The notes: generated from the sequence alone by a model not told the origin. 54,574 bases of DNA from Microbacteriaceae bacterium (GCA_022701925.1 JAKONM010000205.1:1-54574); one strand, 5' to 3'; counted from the first letter of the stretch, positions 1 to 8,448 are shown. Program-made: numbers and translations.

Positions 1-229
1 GGCGCGAGCGGCGGACGCTCGGCTGCTCGGCCGCGCGCTCAGCCTGCTGATCGTCCTCGACGGCCGTCGCGACGGCTGCAGCGGCCGCCCGCTGCGACTC
101 GGCGGCGGCGAGCTCGTCCCGCAGCGCCGTGTACTCGGCGAGGTCCTCCGGCGACGCGTCCGGCCGGTAGAGGCGGCGCTGCAGCTCGGCGAGCCGCGCC
201 CGCCGCTCCGGCTCGTCCGCATCGACCAT
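1..229 (-). CDS. LYRP-family membrane protein A (truncated by the window edge)
   Basis: Only the first 76 codons are in the window. The reading frame begins with ATG at 229 and runs off the left edge. The N-terminal segment carries LQRRLYRPDASPEDLAEY (about residues 18-35), the same motif found near the N-terminus of seven other proteins in this window. It is followed by an Ala/Glu-rich stretch. The membrane helix and outer domain expected for the family would lie beyond the edge. A CAGGCT hexamer sits exactly six bases before the ATG, with no Shine-Dalgarno sequence, which suggests a leaderless transcript. Function unknown. Confidence 0.75.
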   Translation of the reverse strand, partial: MVDADEPERRARLAELQRRLYRPDASPEDLAEYTALRDELAAAESQRAAAAAVATAVEDDQQAERAAEQPSVRRSR

Positions 230-301
230 GCGCTCAGCCTGCACCCGGCGGGCGAGCGGTCGGTGTCGTCCCGGGGAACGCGGGGCGGCGGAGCCGCCTG
301 T

Positions 302-1276
302 TCACCCTCGGGAGGCGCCGAGCCGACCCGGGGTCCGTCGCCCGCGCCGGAGCACGACGCTCACGCCCGCGGCGAGCGCGGCGACCAGGACGGCAGCCGC
401 CCCGAGCGTCACCGCGTCCGGCCGCATCAGGGCCTGCCCGCGCTCGGCCTGCCACCACAGCAGCACGACCAGCAGCGCCGCTCCGGTGCCCGCCACCCGC
501 ATCAGGGCGCGGCGGGTGCGCTCGCCGAGCCCGGTGCGGCGCTGCAGCAGCCAGGCCAGCAGCGGCAGCGCCTGCAAGGCGTGCAGACCGGCGAAGTGGG
601 CGATGCGCAGGTCGCCGTCGGTGAGGCTCCAGCCCGTCAGCGCCATTCCAGGACCGCCGTCGGGGCCTCCGACCGTGTGCCCGCCCATCGCCGTCGGGCT
701 GAAGCCGTTGACCAGCATCGACACCGCCTCCAGCATCCCGAGCGCGCTGACCGCCAGGCCCCAGCGGATGCCGGCCGCGACCCCGGCGTCGAGGCCACGG
801 GTGCGGAGCGCCAGCACCATCACCCAGACGGTGGCGACGAGCAGCAGCGAGACGACGCCTCCGGCCGCCTGGAAGGCGACCGCGTCCAGCGGCGTAGCGG
901 TGTTGAAGTGGCTGGTCGTGCCTCGGAGCACCTGGCCGTCGACCCACAGCGTCTCGAGGCCGAACGCGACCACGACGACGACGCTGAGCCGCGTCAGCAG
1001 GCGGCGGTGACCGTGCACCGAGGCGAGGATCCAGCGCAGCGCGACCAGGTACAGCGTGATCGAGACGCCGAACTCCGCCGGCTTCACCCATGCGGCCTCC
1101 CCGCCGATCTGCCGGGGGTCGACGGCCAGCCCCACCAGCGCCACCAGCAGCGACGCCACGGCGAGCAGAGCGCCGATCAGCAGGATGCGCCGGGCGGGGT
1201 CGGCGGCCCGCTCGTCGGGCACCGGCGCGGGAAGGCGGTCGACGCGCTGCTGCAGGCGTGCGGTGACGGAGGTCAT
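302..1276 (-). CDS. Polytopic membrane protein of unknown function
   Basis: A 324-residue protein with about seven to eight hydrophobic helices starting near residue 32 (ILLIGALLAVASLLVALVG) and ending in a basic tail. A conserved-looking W-V-K-P-A-E-F-G-V-S stretch sits near helix 2 and an H-F-N-T-A-T-P-L-D loop near helix 3. I recall similar uncharacterised actinobacterial membrane proteins but no assigned function. An in-frame ATG at 1312 would add 12 low-complexity residues. The ATG at 1276 is preferred because CAGGCT lies exactly six bases upstream, fitting leaderless transcription. It is divergent from the two-component operon starting at 1419. Confidence 0.75.
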   Translation of the reverse strand: MTSVTARLQQRVDRLPAPVPDERAADPARRILLIGALLAVASLLVALVGLAVDPRQIGGEAAWVKPAEFGVSITLYLVALRWILASVHGHRRLLTRLSVVVVVAFGLETLWVDGQVLRGTTSHFNTATPLDAVAFQAAGGVVSLLLVATVWVMVLALRTRGLDAGVAAGIRWGLAVSALGMLEAVSMLVNGFSPTAMGGHTVGGPDGGPGMALTGWSLTDGDLRIAHFAGLHALQALPLLAWLLQRRTGLGERTRRALMRVAGTGAALLVVLLWWQAERGQALMRPDAVTLGAAAVLVAALAAGVSVVLRRGRRTPGRLGASRG

Positions 1277-1418
1277 GCGGCCAGCCTGCGGACACCGCGG
1301 CGCGGGGCGCATCGTCCCGGAGGCCGCCTCCTCCTCGTCCTCGCGGACGCCCGCACCGCTTCGACGGCCGATGCAGTCGGCCTCCTGCTGCGGATACCGT
1401 GCGGGTCAGGAGGTCCTC

Positions 1419-2543
1419 ATGCGCGCTCAGCACGACCCGGCGGCGCTCGAGCCGAGCTGGCTGGTGCCCGTGGGCATCGCCGCCGCCGCGGCCGCCGTGA
1501 TCGCGGGCGGGAGGCCGGCGGTGCTGGCGCTGCTCGCCGTCGCCCTCGTGCCGTGGGTGCTCGGCGTCATCGGGCGCCGGATGCCGGGCGTGCTCTTCGG
1601 GCTGATCGCGGTGCTGCCGGTCGTCGGGCTGCTGGTGCTGGACGACGTCGGCGCGGGCATGTTCCTGGCGACGACCGCGCTGGCCCACCTGGCGAGCCGG
1701 TCGACCACGCGACGGCACGTCGCACTGCTCGCCGGGGTGGGGGTGCTCCTGCCGTCCACCGCGCTCGTGGGCGGGCACGCCTTCAACCCGGGCGAGGTCT
1801 ACTTCGCGATCGGGAACGTGTTCAGCGTGATGCTCGGGCTGCTGCTCGGCCGCACCCGCCGCCTGGGCGTCGAGCTGCGCGCCGCCGACGCCCGGCTCGT
1901 CGCCGCCGAGGCGCAGGAGGAGCGCACCCGACTGGCGCGGGACGTGCACGACCTGGTCGCGCACTCGCTGACGGTCGTCGTGCTGCAGGTCGGCGGCGCC
2001 CGCCGCGTGCTGCGCGCCGATCCGGCGACGGCGGAGGCGGCGCTCGAGCAGGCGGAGCGCGTGTGCCGCGAGAGCCTGGACGGCGTGCGGCAGGTGGTCG
2101 GCCTGCTGCGCACCGACGACGGGGCGGGCGCCTCCCTCGACCTGACGCGGCTGGTGCAGACCTACCGTGCCGCGACCGTCGACGTGCGGCTGCACGCCGA
2201 CGGAGACTTCGAGGACCTGCCGCTGCTGGTGCGCGGCACGCTGTACCGCGTGGTGCAGGAGGCGCTGGCGAACGCCGCCCGGTACCGCTCGGCCGGCTCG
2301 CCGGTCGAGGTCCGGGTCGCGGTCGACCCCGCCGGTGTCGCGGCGAGGGTGGCGAACGCGGGAGCAGCGGCGCCGCCGGCTCCCGGAGCGGGCGGGTTCG
2401 GGCTGGCCGGGCTGCGTGAGCAGGTCGAGGCGATCGGCGGCACGCTGACCTCCGGCCCGTCCACGAGCGGGACGGGGGAGTGGGCGGTCGAGTGCCGCCT
2501 GCCGCGGGACGCGTCCGCGGTGCAGCCCGTGGTCCCCGCGTGA
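1419..2543 (+). CDS. NarL/DesK-type sensor histidine kinase
   Basis: A 374-residue membrane sensor kinase that would phosphorylate the response regulator encoded next. The first ~150 residues hold four to five hydrophobic helices. The HisKA_3 dimerisation domain contains the phospho-acceptor in RLARDVHDLVAHSLT (about residues 173-187). The ATPase domain has the N-box VVQEALANAARY and a GGFGLAGLREQ G-box. The ATG at 1419 has a good ribosome site (CAGGAGG at 1407-1413). The gene ends in a GTGA overlap with the regulator, indicating translational coupling. There is no extracytoplasmic sensor domain, so the membrane helices probably sense the signal. The stimulus cannot be told from the sequence. 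Confidence 0.9.
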   Translation: MRAQHDPAALEPSWLVPVGIAAAAAAVIAGGRPAVLALLAVALVPWVLGVIGRRMPGVLFGLIAVLPVVGLLVLDDVGAGMFLATTALAHLASRSTTRRHVALLAGVGVLLPSTALVGGHAFNPGEVYFAIGNVFSVMLGLLLGRTRRLGVELRAADARLVAAEAQEERTRLARDVHDLVAHSLTVVVLQVGGARRVLRADPATAEAALEQAERVCRESLDGVRQVVGLLRTDDGAGASLDLTRLVQTYRAATVDVRLHADGDFEDLPLLVRGTLYRVVQEALANAARYRSAGSPVEVRVAVDPAGVAARVANAGAAAPPAPGAGGFGLAGLREQVEAIGGTLTSGPSTSGTGEWAVECRLPRDASAVQPVVPA

Positions 2544-3193
2544 GCGCGCTGCGCGTCGTGCTCGCCGACGATCAGGCCATGATCCGGTCGGGGCTGGCGC
2601 TGGTGCTCTCGGCGGAGCCGGACCTGCAGGTGCTCGACGAGGTCGCGGACGGGCGGGCCCTGCTGCGCTCGGTCGAGCGACTGCGACCCGACCTGGTGCT
2701 GACCGACGTGCGGATGCCGGTGATGGACGGCGTGGAGGCGACCCGGATGCTGCGGGCCGCCGACGGTCCGCCGGTGCTCGCGCTGACGACCTTCGACGAC
2801 GACGAGGTGCTGTGGCCGGTGCTGGCCGCCGGGGCTGCGGGATTCGTGCTGAAGGACAGCCCGGCGGAGTCGCTGGTGGAGGCGGTGCGAGCGGTCGCCG
2901 GCGGCGGCTCCTGGCTCGACCCGCGCGTGCTGCCGCGGGTGATCGCGCGGGCCGCCGCTCAGCCGATCGCTCCGCCCGACGCCGCCCGCGCGCTCGCCTC
3001 CCTGACCCCGCGCGAGCGGCAGGTGCTCGACCTCGTCTGCGCCGGCGCGAGCAACGTCGAGATCGCGGCCGCCCTGCGCACCGCCGAGCGCACCGTCAAG
3101 ACGCAGGTGTCGGCGATCCTGCTGAAGCTGGGCGCCCGCGACCGCGCCGGTGCGATCGTCGCCGCGCACGAGGCGGGCTGGCGGCGCGGCTGA
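2540..3193 (+). CDS. LuxR/NarL-family response regulator
   Basis: A 217-residue regulator with a receiver domain (residues ~1-120) and a C-terminal LuxR-type helix-turn-helix (residues ~150-215). Visible receiver residues are the acidic pair D10/D11, the phospho-acceptor D56 in VLTDVRMP, a T-T switch region and the lysine in FVLKD. The output domain reads LTPRERQVLDLVCAGASNVE then RTVKTQVSAIL, the usual NarL signature. The GTG start at 2540 overlaps the kinase stop. It is the cognate partner of the upstream kinase. Target genes are unknown; the next plus-strand genes are candidates. Confidence 0.92.
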   Translation: MSALRVVLADDQAMIRSGLALVLSAEPDLQVLDEVADGRALLRSVERLRPDLVLTDVRMPVMDGVEATRMLRAADGPPVLALTTFDDDEVLWPVLAAGAAGFVLKDSPAESLVEAVRAVAGGGSWLDPRVLPRVIARAAAQPIAPPDAARALASLTPRERQVLDLVCAGASNVEIAAALRTAERTVKTQVSAILLKLGARDRAGAIVAAHEAGWRRG

Positions 3194-3196
3194 GCG

Positions 3197-3214
3197 GGAG
3201 CGTCATCGCGCTCC
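3197..3214 (+). terminator. Small hairpin after the two-component operon
   Basis: GGAGCG at 3197-3202 pairs with CGCTCC at 3209-3214 immediately downstream of the regulator stop codon. There is no T-tract. It could be a weak terminator or chance in GC-rich DNA. Confidence 0.3.
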
Positions 3215-3296
3215 GGGTCGACCGCAGAGCGCATCCCCTGGTCGGCAGCGGATCCTGCACCTTCTGCGCGGACACGGAACCTGCTTGAGTGTGCCG

Positions 3297-3620
3297 ATGG
3301 CCGCCCTGCTCGAGACGATCGCGGTGCTGGCCCTGGTCGTGCTCGTGGGGGCGGTGATGCTGGCCGTGCTGCCGCGCGCCCGTCCCGGCGCCGACTCTGA
3401 GGCGGTCGACCGCAGCCCGGCCGCCGTCTCCGACCGGCACAAGCACCGCTGGACGCGCTGGCAGATCCTCGACGAGCGGCGCATCCACCTCTACGGCGAG
3501 GTCGACGAGGGTCGCTGGCTGCCGGACCGGATCGACGTCGTCATGCGCCGTGAGTGCGCCCGCTGCGGCTACCCGCAGACCCAGACCGTCCGCGGTCTCG
3601 ACGCGGACCGCCGCGCCTGA
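3297..3620 (+). CDS. Small single-pass membrane protein with a CxxC motif
   Basis: A 107-residue protein with one N-terminal membrane helix (residues ~4-25, LLETIAVLALVVLVGAVML), a basic/aromatic stretch with HKHRWTRWQILDERR, and a C-terminal RECARCGYPQTQ pair of cysteines that could bind metal or form a disulfide. The start is uncertain: GTG at 3291 is also in frame, two codons upstream. It lies 16 bases before the SPFH gene and may be co-transcribed with it. I do not recognise the family. Confidence 0.65.
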   Translation: MAALLETIAVLALVVLVGAVMLAVLPRARPGADSEAVDRSPAAVSDRHKHRWTRWQILDERRIHLYGEVDEGRWLPDRIDVVMRRECARCGYPQTQTVRGLDADRRA

Positions 3621-3636
3621 CCTCAGAAAGGCACCC

Positions 3637-4557
3637 GTGTCCCTCCTCGTCCTCGGACTCCTCCTGCTCGCCGTCGCCGTCGCCGGTCTGGTCGTGGGCC
3701 GGCGCCGCCCCAAGTCCCGCGCCATCGGCCTGATCACCGCCGTCGCGGGCGGCGTGCTCGGGGTCGTCGCGATCCTGTCGCAGACCTTCTACACGCAGGA
3801 CTCCGGCGAGGCGTCGGTGCTGGTCGACGTCTCCGGCGTCATCGCCGGCCAGGAGACCTCGCCCGGCTTCCACGGCAAGGCTCCGTGGCAGGACGTCAAG
3901 ACGTTCAACATCCGCAACCAGACGGTGAGCTTCGTCGGCAAGGGCGACACCGACTACTCCGGGGGCTCGGCCGCCGGGCCGCAGGTCACCGCGCAGGACG
4001 CGGACGGCGTCAGCAACGACATCGACGTGAACATCGTCTACTCGATCGCCCCGGAGAAGGTCACCGACATCTACCGCCAGTACCGCGACGAGCAGAACTT
4101 CGTGCAGCAGTTCGTCGTGCAGCAGGTGCGGTCGCAGACCCGCAACGTGCCCAACCAGTTCTCGACCCTCGACCTGCTGACCAAGCGCACCGAGGTGTCC
4201 AGCGCGCTGCGCACCGCGCTCGAGTCCGCGTGGGAGGGCACCGGGGTGCAGGTCGACCAGGTGAACCTGCAGGAGATCCGCCCGCCGCAGGCCGTGCGCG
4301 ACTCCTACTCCGCCGCGCAGCAGGCCCAGGTGCAGGTCGCGGCGGAGCAGTCGAAGCTGGACGCGGCGAAGATCAGCGCGCAGCAGCAGGTGGTCCAGGC
4401 CGAGGCGCAGGCGAAGGCCAACGAGGTGCTCGCGAAGTCGCTGAGCGAGCCCGTGCTGCAGAGCCGCTACATCGACGCCCTCAAGTCGATCGGCGACAAG
4501 GGCAACCTGGTCGTCGTCCCGCAGGGGTCCACCCCGCTGGTGCAGGTGCAGAAGTAG
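3637..4557 (+). CDS. SPFH/prohibitin-family membrane protein
   Basis: A 306-residue protein with two N-terminal hydrophobic segments (residues ~3-21 and ~29-48) followed by an SPFH (stomatin/prohibitin/flotillin) domain and a C-terminal alanine/glutamine-rich coiled coil (roughly residues 225-275). The order fits a prohibitin-like scaffold that oligomerises on the membrane and may organise proteases or lipid domains. The GTG at 3637 is chosen because AGAAAGG lies at a good distance and it places the first helix at the N-terminus; the open frame extends further upstream but reads as non-coding. The specific client is unknown. Confidence 0.85.
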   Translation: MSLLVLGLLLLAVAVAGLVVGRRRPKSRAIGLITAVAGGVLGVVAILSQTFYTQDSGEASVLVDVSGVIAGQETSPGFHGKAPWQDVKTFNIRNQTVSFVGKGDTDYSGGSAAGPQVTAQDADGVSNDIDVNIVYSIAPEKVTDIYRQYRDEQNFVQQFVVQQVRSQTRNVPNQFSTLDLLTKRTEVSSALRTALESAWEGTGVQVDQVNLQEIRPPQAVRDSYSAAQQAQVQVAAEQSKLDAAKISAQQQVVQAEAQAKANEVLAKSLSEPVLQSRYIDALKSIGDKGNLVVVPQGSTPLVQVQK

Positions 4558-4577
4558 ATCGCGCCCGGCCTGCGATC
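4557..4577. terminator. Bidirectional terminator between convergent genes
   Basis: GATCGC at 4557-4560/4561-4562 pairs with GCGATC at 4572-4577 around a nine-base loop. It lies at the stop codon of the SPFH gene and ahead of the stop of the convergent membrane protein gene. It has no clear T-tract. Confidence 0.4.
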
Positions 4578-4586
4578 GGTCGTCGT

Positions 4587-4943
4587 CTAGACCGTGAAGC
4601 CGGGCACCGCGGCGACCGCCAGCGCTGCGCCGCCGAACCACACGGCGACGGCCGCGGCCAGCCCGACCAGCGGCACCCAGAAGGCGAGGCGGCGCCGCAC
4701 GAGCCGTCGCACGAGCACGATGATCGCGATCACGGCCACCACCGCGGGGCCGGCCGCGGCGACGACGACCCCGGCGGTCAGCTGCCCGGTGCTGCACTGC
4801 ACGGAGGCGCCGCAGGAGTCGCCGACCAGCGCCAGCAGCAGGCCGAGCAGCGCCCCGACCGCGGCCGCTGCGAGCAGCAGCAGGCCCAGCACGACGGTCA
4901 GCACCAGGTCCCAGACGCCGCGGCCCTCGTGCACGGTCGTCAC
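4587..4943 (-). CDS. Small polytopic membrane protein
   Basis: 118 residues with three to four hydrophobic helices: about 11-40, a Cys-containing loop (GDSCGASVQCSTGQ, residues ~42-55), then 57-79 and 88-110. A basic R-R-L-V-R-R-R turn lies between the last two. The two cysteines of the loop could form a disulfide outside the cell. It starts with GTG at 4943. It is convergent with the SPFH gene and lies just downstream of LYRP member B on the same strand. No family recognised. Confidence 0.65.
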   Translation of the reverse strand: MTTVHEGRGVWDLVLTVVLGLLLLAAAAVGALLGLLLALVGDSCGASVQCSTGQLTAGVVVAAAGPAVVAVIAIIVLVRRLVRRRLAFWVPLVGLAAAVAVWFGGAALAVAAVPGFTV

Positions 4944-4964
4944 CGTAGCGGGGCCGCCGCGCGC

Positions 4965-5693
4965 CTACTGGTCGGAGCGCCCGCGGGGCAGGAAGGCCAC
5001 CGTCAGCGTCCACCGGCTGCCGGTGGGCGCCTTGACGGCCAGCCGCGAGGGCGGGGAGCCGTCGTAGACGAGGACGCTGTAGGCGGGCTCGACCGCGGTG
5101 CCGTCGGCGTCACCGCTCGCGACCACCTCCGCCCAGCCCGCGTGCCCCGGCTGGCGCGCCGGCCGGGTGGCGTACCAGTGCACCCGCCCCGCAGCGGGCG
5201 ACGACATCATCACCAGCAGCGTGCCGTTCTGCCGCTGCGCGGTGGAGGTGTCGATCGCCAGCGCCGTGGGGCCGCGGCCGTGGAACCGCTGCAGCCGCGT
5301 GTCGACCCCCGCCAGCGAGGTCGCGATCGGGGTCGGCCGCGGGGCGTCCGGCCGGGGTACGACCAGGGCCGCGCGCACCTCCGTGCCGGTGACGTCAGCG
5401 GGGCGGACGGTCTCGGCGACCTCCGGAGCCGGTGCCTCGCCCCTGCCGAGCAGCAGCGCGGCGACGCACGCTGCGGCGACGCCTGCGAGCAGCGCGGCCG
5501 CCGGCCAGCGGGGCCGACGGGGGAGGGTCGGCGGCGGGTCCTGCGGCTGCTGCTCGACGACGGGGGCGAGCGCCGCGTACCGCCGGCGGTCCTCGTCCGT
5601 CGCGCCGGGCCGGTACAGGCTGCGGCGCAGGGCCTCGCGCTCGGCGGGGTCGGCACCCGTCGTCTCCCGGTCGGCCACGGGCTCACTCTGCAC
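4965..5693 (-). CDS. LYRP-family membrane protein B
   Basis: 242 residues, GTG start at 5693. The N-terminal cytosolic motif LRRSLYRPGATDEDRRRY begins near residue 22. It is followed by a proline-rich linker, a basic stop and one membrane helix (~63-83, WPAAALLAGVAAACVAALLL). The outer part contains FHGRGPTALAID (near residue 136) and ends in the family signature APTGSRWTLTVAF (~219-231). The helix orientation (basic on the inner side) puts the C-terminal domain outside. The domain looks beta-rich, but I cannot name its fold. It is adjacent to and co-directional with member C. Function unknown. Confidence 0.82.
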   Translation of the reverse strand: MQSEPVADRETTGADPAEREALRRSLYRPGATDEDRRRYAALAPVVEQQPQDPPPTLPRRPRWPAAALLAGVAAACVAALLLGRGEAPAPEVAETVRPADVTGTEVRAALVVPRPDAPRPTPIATSLAGVDTRLQRFHGRGPTALAIDTSTAQRQNGTLLVMMSSPAAGRVHWYATRPARQPGHAGWAEVVASGDADGTAVEPAYSVLVYDGSPPSRLAVKAPTGSRWTLTVAFLPRGRSDQ

Positions 5694-5720
5694 CCGCTGC
5701 CGCGCGGCGTGTGCGCGGGT

Positions 5721-5918
5721 TCAGTCGGGGAGCACGTCCTCCGCCGGGAACGCCGGCAGCGGCTCGTCGTCCTGCTGCTTCGCGCGACCTGTGCTGGTGA
5801 GGGTGTGCTCCGCCTCCTCGGGCTCGCCGTGCTGCTCGGGCACCGGCGCATCGCTGCGCTCGTCCAGCGCGGTCTCCGGGTCCTCGGTGTGGGGCATGAA
5901 CGGCTCGGCCATCGACAT
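5721..5918 (-). CDS. Small acidic, probably disordered protein
   Basis: A 65-residue open frame between LYRP members B and C on the same strand. It is rich in Glu, Asp and Pro (for example EDPETALDERSD) with no hydrophobic segment. It resembles in style the 59-residue protein at 34120-34299, which also sits beside a LYRP gene. No Shine-Dalgarno precedes the ATG at 5918, and a second ATG lies two codons later. The evidence for translation is its placement and amino-acid bias only. Confidence 0.45.
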   Translation of the reverse strand: MSMAEPFMPHTEDPETALDERSDAPVPEQHGEPEEAEHTLTSTGRAKQQDDEPLPAFPAEDVLPD

Positions 5919-5989
5919 GGAGGCAGCGTGGGGGCGCCACGTGAACAGGAGGTGGCAGCGGGCTGAGCCGCTGCTGGGGCGATGCGCCG

Positions 5990-6727
5990 TCAGCGGAGGG
6001 TCGGCTCGATGCCGTCGGTGACGGCGACCAGCAGCGACCAGGCGGATCCCGCGGGCGCCTCCACCGCGATCCGGCTGGGCGGGCCCGTCGGGTAGATGAA
6101 GGTGGTGGGGTCCGCCGTGCCCCGCGGCTCGCCGGTGCGACCGCGCGCGAGCACCGCCGGGTAGCTCCTGCCGTCGCCGCGCAGCACGATCAGCAGCGCT
6201 CGCCAGGCGACCGGCGCGGTGCCGCTCGTGCTCAGCGCGACCTTCATCCGGCCGCCGTCGATCGCACCCGTCGGCGGGTCGAACGCCACGACCGCGTTGC
6301 CGCGACCCTCGTAGCGGAGGCCGACGGCGGCGACCCCGTGCACGGAGGTCGCCGCCCGCACCGGCGCCGACACCGTCCCCTCCTCGACGGCGAGGGTCCG
6401 ACCCTCGCCGATGTCCCGGACGTCGGCGGCAGGCGCCGGCGACGACGCGGTGACCGCCGGGGCGCCCCGGTCGGTGCTGATCAGCGCCGCGACCGCGGCG
6501 AGCGCCGCTGCTCCGGCCATCACGCCCAGGAGGGCGCGGCGCCGCACCCCGGACATGGTCGCGAGCGGCTGCCCCGGCAGGTCCTCGGCCGGGGCGACCG
6601 GTTCGGGCTGCGCGGCGAGGTAGCGGCGCACGTCCTCCTCGGAGGCGTCCGCGCGGTAGAGGCGGTGGCGCAGGGCGTCGATCCGCACCGCGTCGTCGCC
6701 GGCAGACGGCTCGGGCTCGGTCCGCAC
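5990..6727 (-). CDS. LYRP-family membrane protein C
   Basis: 245 residues, GTG start at 6727, with CAGGGT exactly six bases upstream. The N-terminal motif IDALRHRLYRADASEEDVRRY starts near residue 16. A single membrane helix lies at about 68-88 (GVMAGAAALAAVAALIS). The outer region has GRGNAVVAFD, corresponding to the HGxG segment of the relatives, and ends in VEAPAGSAWSLLVAVTDG. It differs from member B in most positions, so the duplication is not recent. Function unknown. Confidence 0.82.
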   Translation of the reverse strand: MRTEPEPSAGDDAVRIDALRHRLYRADASEEDVRRYLAAQPEPVAPAEDLPGQPLATMSGVRRRALLGVMAGAAALAAVAALISTDRGAPAVTASSPAPAADVRDIGEGRTLAVEEGTVSAPVRAATSVHGVAAVGLRYEGRGNAVVAFDPPTGAIDGGRMKVALSTSGTAPVAWRALLIVLRGDGRSYPAVLARGRTGEPRGTADPTTFIYPTGPPSRIAVEAPAGSAWSLLVAVTDGIEPTLR

Positions 6728-6764
6728 GGCACCACCCTGCCCCTTCCCGGGCGCGACCGCTCGT

Positions 6765-6850
6765 CCCGCGGATCCGCAGATCCGCAGGCGACACCCCGTC
6801 AGCGGGAGCGGCTGCTGCGGCGCGTCGGACAGGAAATGCGGATCCGCGGG
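6765..6850. repeat. Nested palindrome repeat, copy 1 (BamHI-core family)
   Basis: The outer arms CCCGCGGATCCGCA (6765-6778) and TGCGGATCCGCGGG (6837-6850) are perfect 14-base inverted repeats. Each contains the self-palindrome GCGGATCCGC. Inside lies a weaker pair, GCGACACC near 6789 and GCGTCGG near 6822. It matches copies 2 and 3 at 13954 and 23835. It lies between the aldo/keto reductase stop (6858) and LYRP gene C, and could also act as a transcription terminator. Confidence 0.85.
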
Positions 6851-6857
6851 CGCCCCC

Positions 6858-7829
6858 TCAGGCGGCGGTGTACCAGTTGCGCTCCCAGCGGTGGCGGCGC
6901 AGCGTCGCCAGCTGCTCGGAGGAGAGCGGGCCGCGGTCGCTCGTCGCCGCGTTGCGCTCCACGTTGCGCACCGACCGCATCCCGGCGATCACGGTCGACA
7001 CCGCCGGCTGCGCCAGCGCGTAGCGCAGCGCCAGGTCCGGCAGCTCGTCGACGTCGATCCCCAGGTCCTGGACCAGCGCCTGCACGTGCCGGTCGAGCTG
7101 CGCCGCGCGGTCGCCGCCGAAGTACCCGGCGCGGAAGTCGCCCGGCTCGAACCGGGTGTCGGCGGTGACGCGCCCGGTCAGCCCGCCCTCGTCCAGCGCG
7201 ACGCGGACGATCACGCCCACGTCGTGCTGCTCGCAGGCTGGCAGCAGATGCTCCTCCGGCTGCTGGTGGAAGACGTTCTCGATCACCTGCACGGTGTCGA
7301 TCACCCCGGACCGCACCAGCTCGACGCCGTTCTCCGGCTGGTGGTCGTTGATGCTGACGCCGAAGAACCGGATCAGCCCCTCCTGCTTCAGCGCCTGCAC
7401 GGTCTCCAGCCAGTCGCCGCGGCCGACCCACTCGTCGCTCCAGACGTGGAACTGCAGCACGTCGAACGCCTCCAGCCCGCTGGCCCTGAGGCTCGTCTGC
7501 AGGCTCTCCCGGATGTGGTCGCCGGGGAACGCGTCCTCCACCCGCACGCCCGCGGCGGCGGGCCACTGGAGGTTCTTCGGCGGCACCTTGGTCGCGACGA
7601 CCAGCCCCTCGTCGGCGTGCCGGCGCACCACCCGGCCGACCAGCTCCTCGCTGCGGCCGTAGCCGCGCGCCGTGTCGATGAAGGTGCCGCCGACCTCGAT
7701 GAAGCGCTCCAGCGCCTGCAGCGACTCGTCGTCCTGCGCGCCGATCCATCCCTCGCCGCCGATGCCCCAGGCGCCGTAGCCGATGTCGGAGACCTGGAGG
7801 CCGGTGCGGCCCAGCTGTCGGTACTGCAC
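6858..7829 (-). CDS. Aldo/keto reductase
   Basis: A 323-residue NADPH-dependent oxidoreductase with the (beta/alpha)8 aldo/keto reductase plan. Visible catalytic residues are the Asp and Tyr in FIDTARGYGRSEELVG, the Lys in VVATKVPP and the His in LQFHVWSDEW. The N-terminus YRQLGRTGLQVSDIGYGAWG is typical of the family. The C-terminal region has the cofactor-binding TVIAGMRSVRNVERN. The GTG at 7829 is chosen over the upstream ATG because GAGGAG lies seven bases before it and the protein then begins at the conserved YRQLG. The substrate cannot be predicted. Confidence 0.92.
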   Translation of the reverse strand: MQYRQLGRTGLQVSDIGYGAWGIGGEGWIGAQDDESLQALERFIEVGGTFIDTARGYGRSEELVGRVVRRHADEGLVVATKVPPKNLQWPAAAGVRVEDAFPGDHIRESLQTSLRASGLEAFDVLQFHVWSDEWVGRGDWLETVQALKQEGLIRFFGVSINDHQPENGVELVRSGVIDTVQVIENVFHQQPEEHLLPACEQHDVGVIVRVALDEGGLTGRVTADTRFEPGDFRAGYFGGDRAAQLDRHVQALVQDLGIDVDELPDLALRYALAQPAVSTVIAGMRSVRNVERNAATSDRGPLSSEQLATLRRHRWERNWYTAA

Positions 7830-7979
7830 GGTGATGCTCCTCGTCGTCGAGCGGACCGGGGATCGACCCGCGGGCCGCACGCTACGGGCGGCTGCGGCAC
7901 GACGCCTGATGGGGTGCGTCGCGCTGCACCCGAGCGGCCCCGCAGGTCGACGCCTGCGCGCCTGCGGCAGGCTGAGCCC

Positions 7980-8381
7980 GTGGACGTGCTGCGGATGAAG
8001 CTGGAGCTGGTGGTGATCCCGGTCGCCGACGTGGACCGGGCGAAGGCGTTCTACGTCGACGTGCTCGGGTTCGCGGGCGACGTCGACGTGCAGCCGATGC
8101 CCGGGGTGCGGGTCGTGCAGGTGACCGCGCCGGGCTCCGCGTGCTCCCTCGGGTTCGGTTCCGGGCTGCCCGTCTACGACGGGATCGCCGCTCCGCTACG
8201 GAACCTGCACCTGGTCGTCGCCGACCTGGACGCGGTGCGCGAGGAGCTGCTGCGCCGCGGCGTCGAGGTCGGCGCGATCAGCGACGTCGGCGGGGGAGTC
8301 CGCTACGCGGGCTTCTCCGACCCGGACGGCAACGGGCTGCTGCTGCAGGAGATGGCGTGGCGACGGGGCGACGCCTTCTGA
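7980..8381 (+). CDS. VOC-family (glyoxalase-like) protein
   Basis: 133 residues with the vicinal-oxygen-chelate fold: KLELVVIPVADVDRAKAFYVDVLGF at the N-terminus (given here in parts because the family signature is VADVDRAKAFY) and GFSDPDGNGLLLQE at the C-terminus, which holds the metal-ligand glutamate position. Start: GTG at 7980, with CAGGCT exactly six bases before it. An in-frame ATG at 7995 is the alternative. Members act on diverse substrates such as lyases, dioxygenases or resistance proteins, so no reaction is assigned. It is divergent from the aldo/keto reductase. Confidence 0.85.
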   Translation: MDVLRMKLELVVIPVADVDRAKAFYVDVLGFAGDVDVQPMPGVRVVQVTAPGSACSLGFGSGLPVYDGIAAPLRNLHLVVADLDAVREELLRRGVEVGAISDVGGGVRYAGFSDPDGNGLLLQEMAWRRGDAF

Positions 8382-8448
8382 GCGGTCATCTTCGGCTCGG
8401 GATCGCGGCCTAGCCTCGTCGCCTCACGAGCAAGAGGGTGCGTCAAGG

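Noticed and set aside
1419..3620. The first two-component system controlling the SPFH gene
   Set aside because: Only adjacency supports it. No inverted repeat resembling a NarL-type site was seen before 3297 or 3637.
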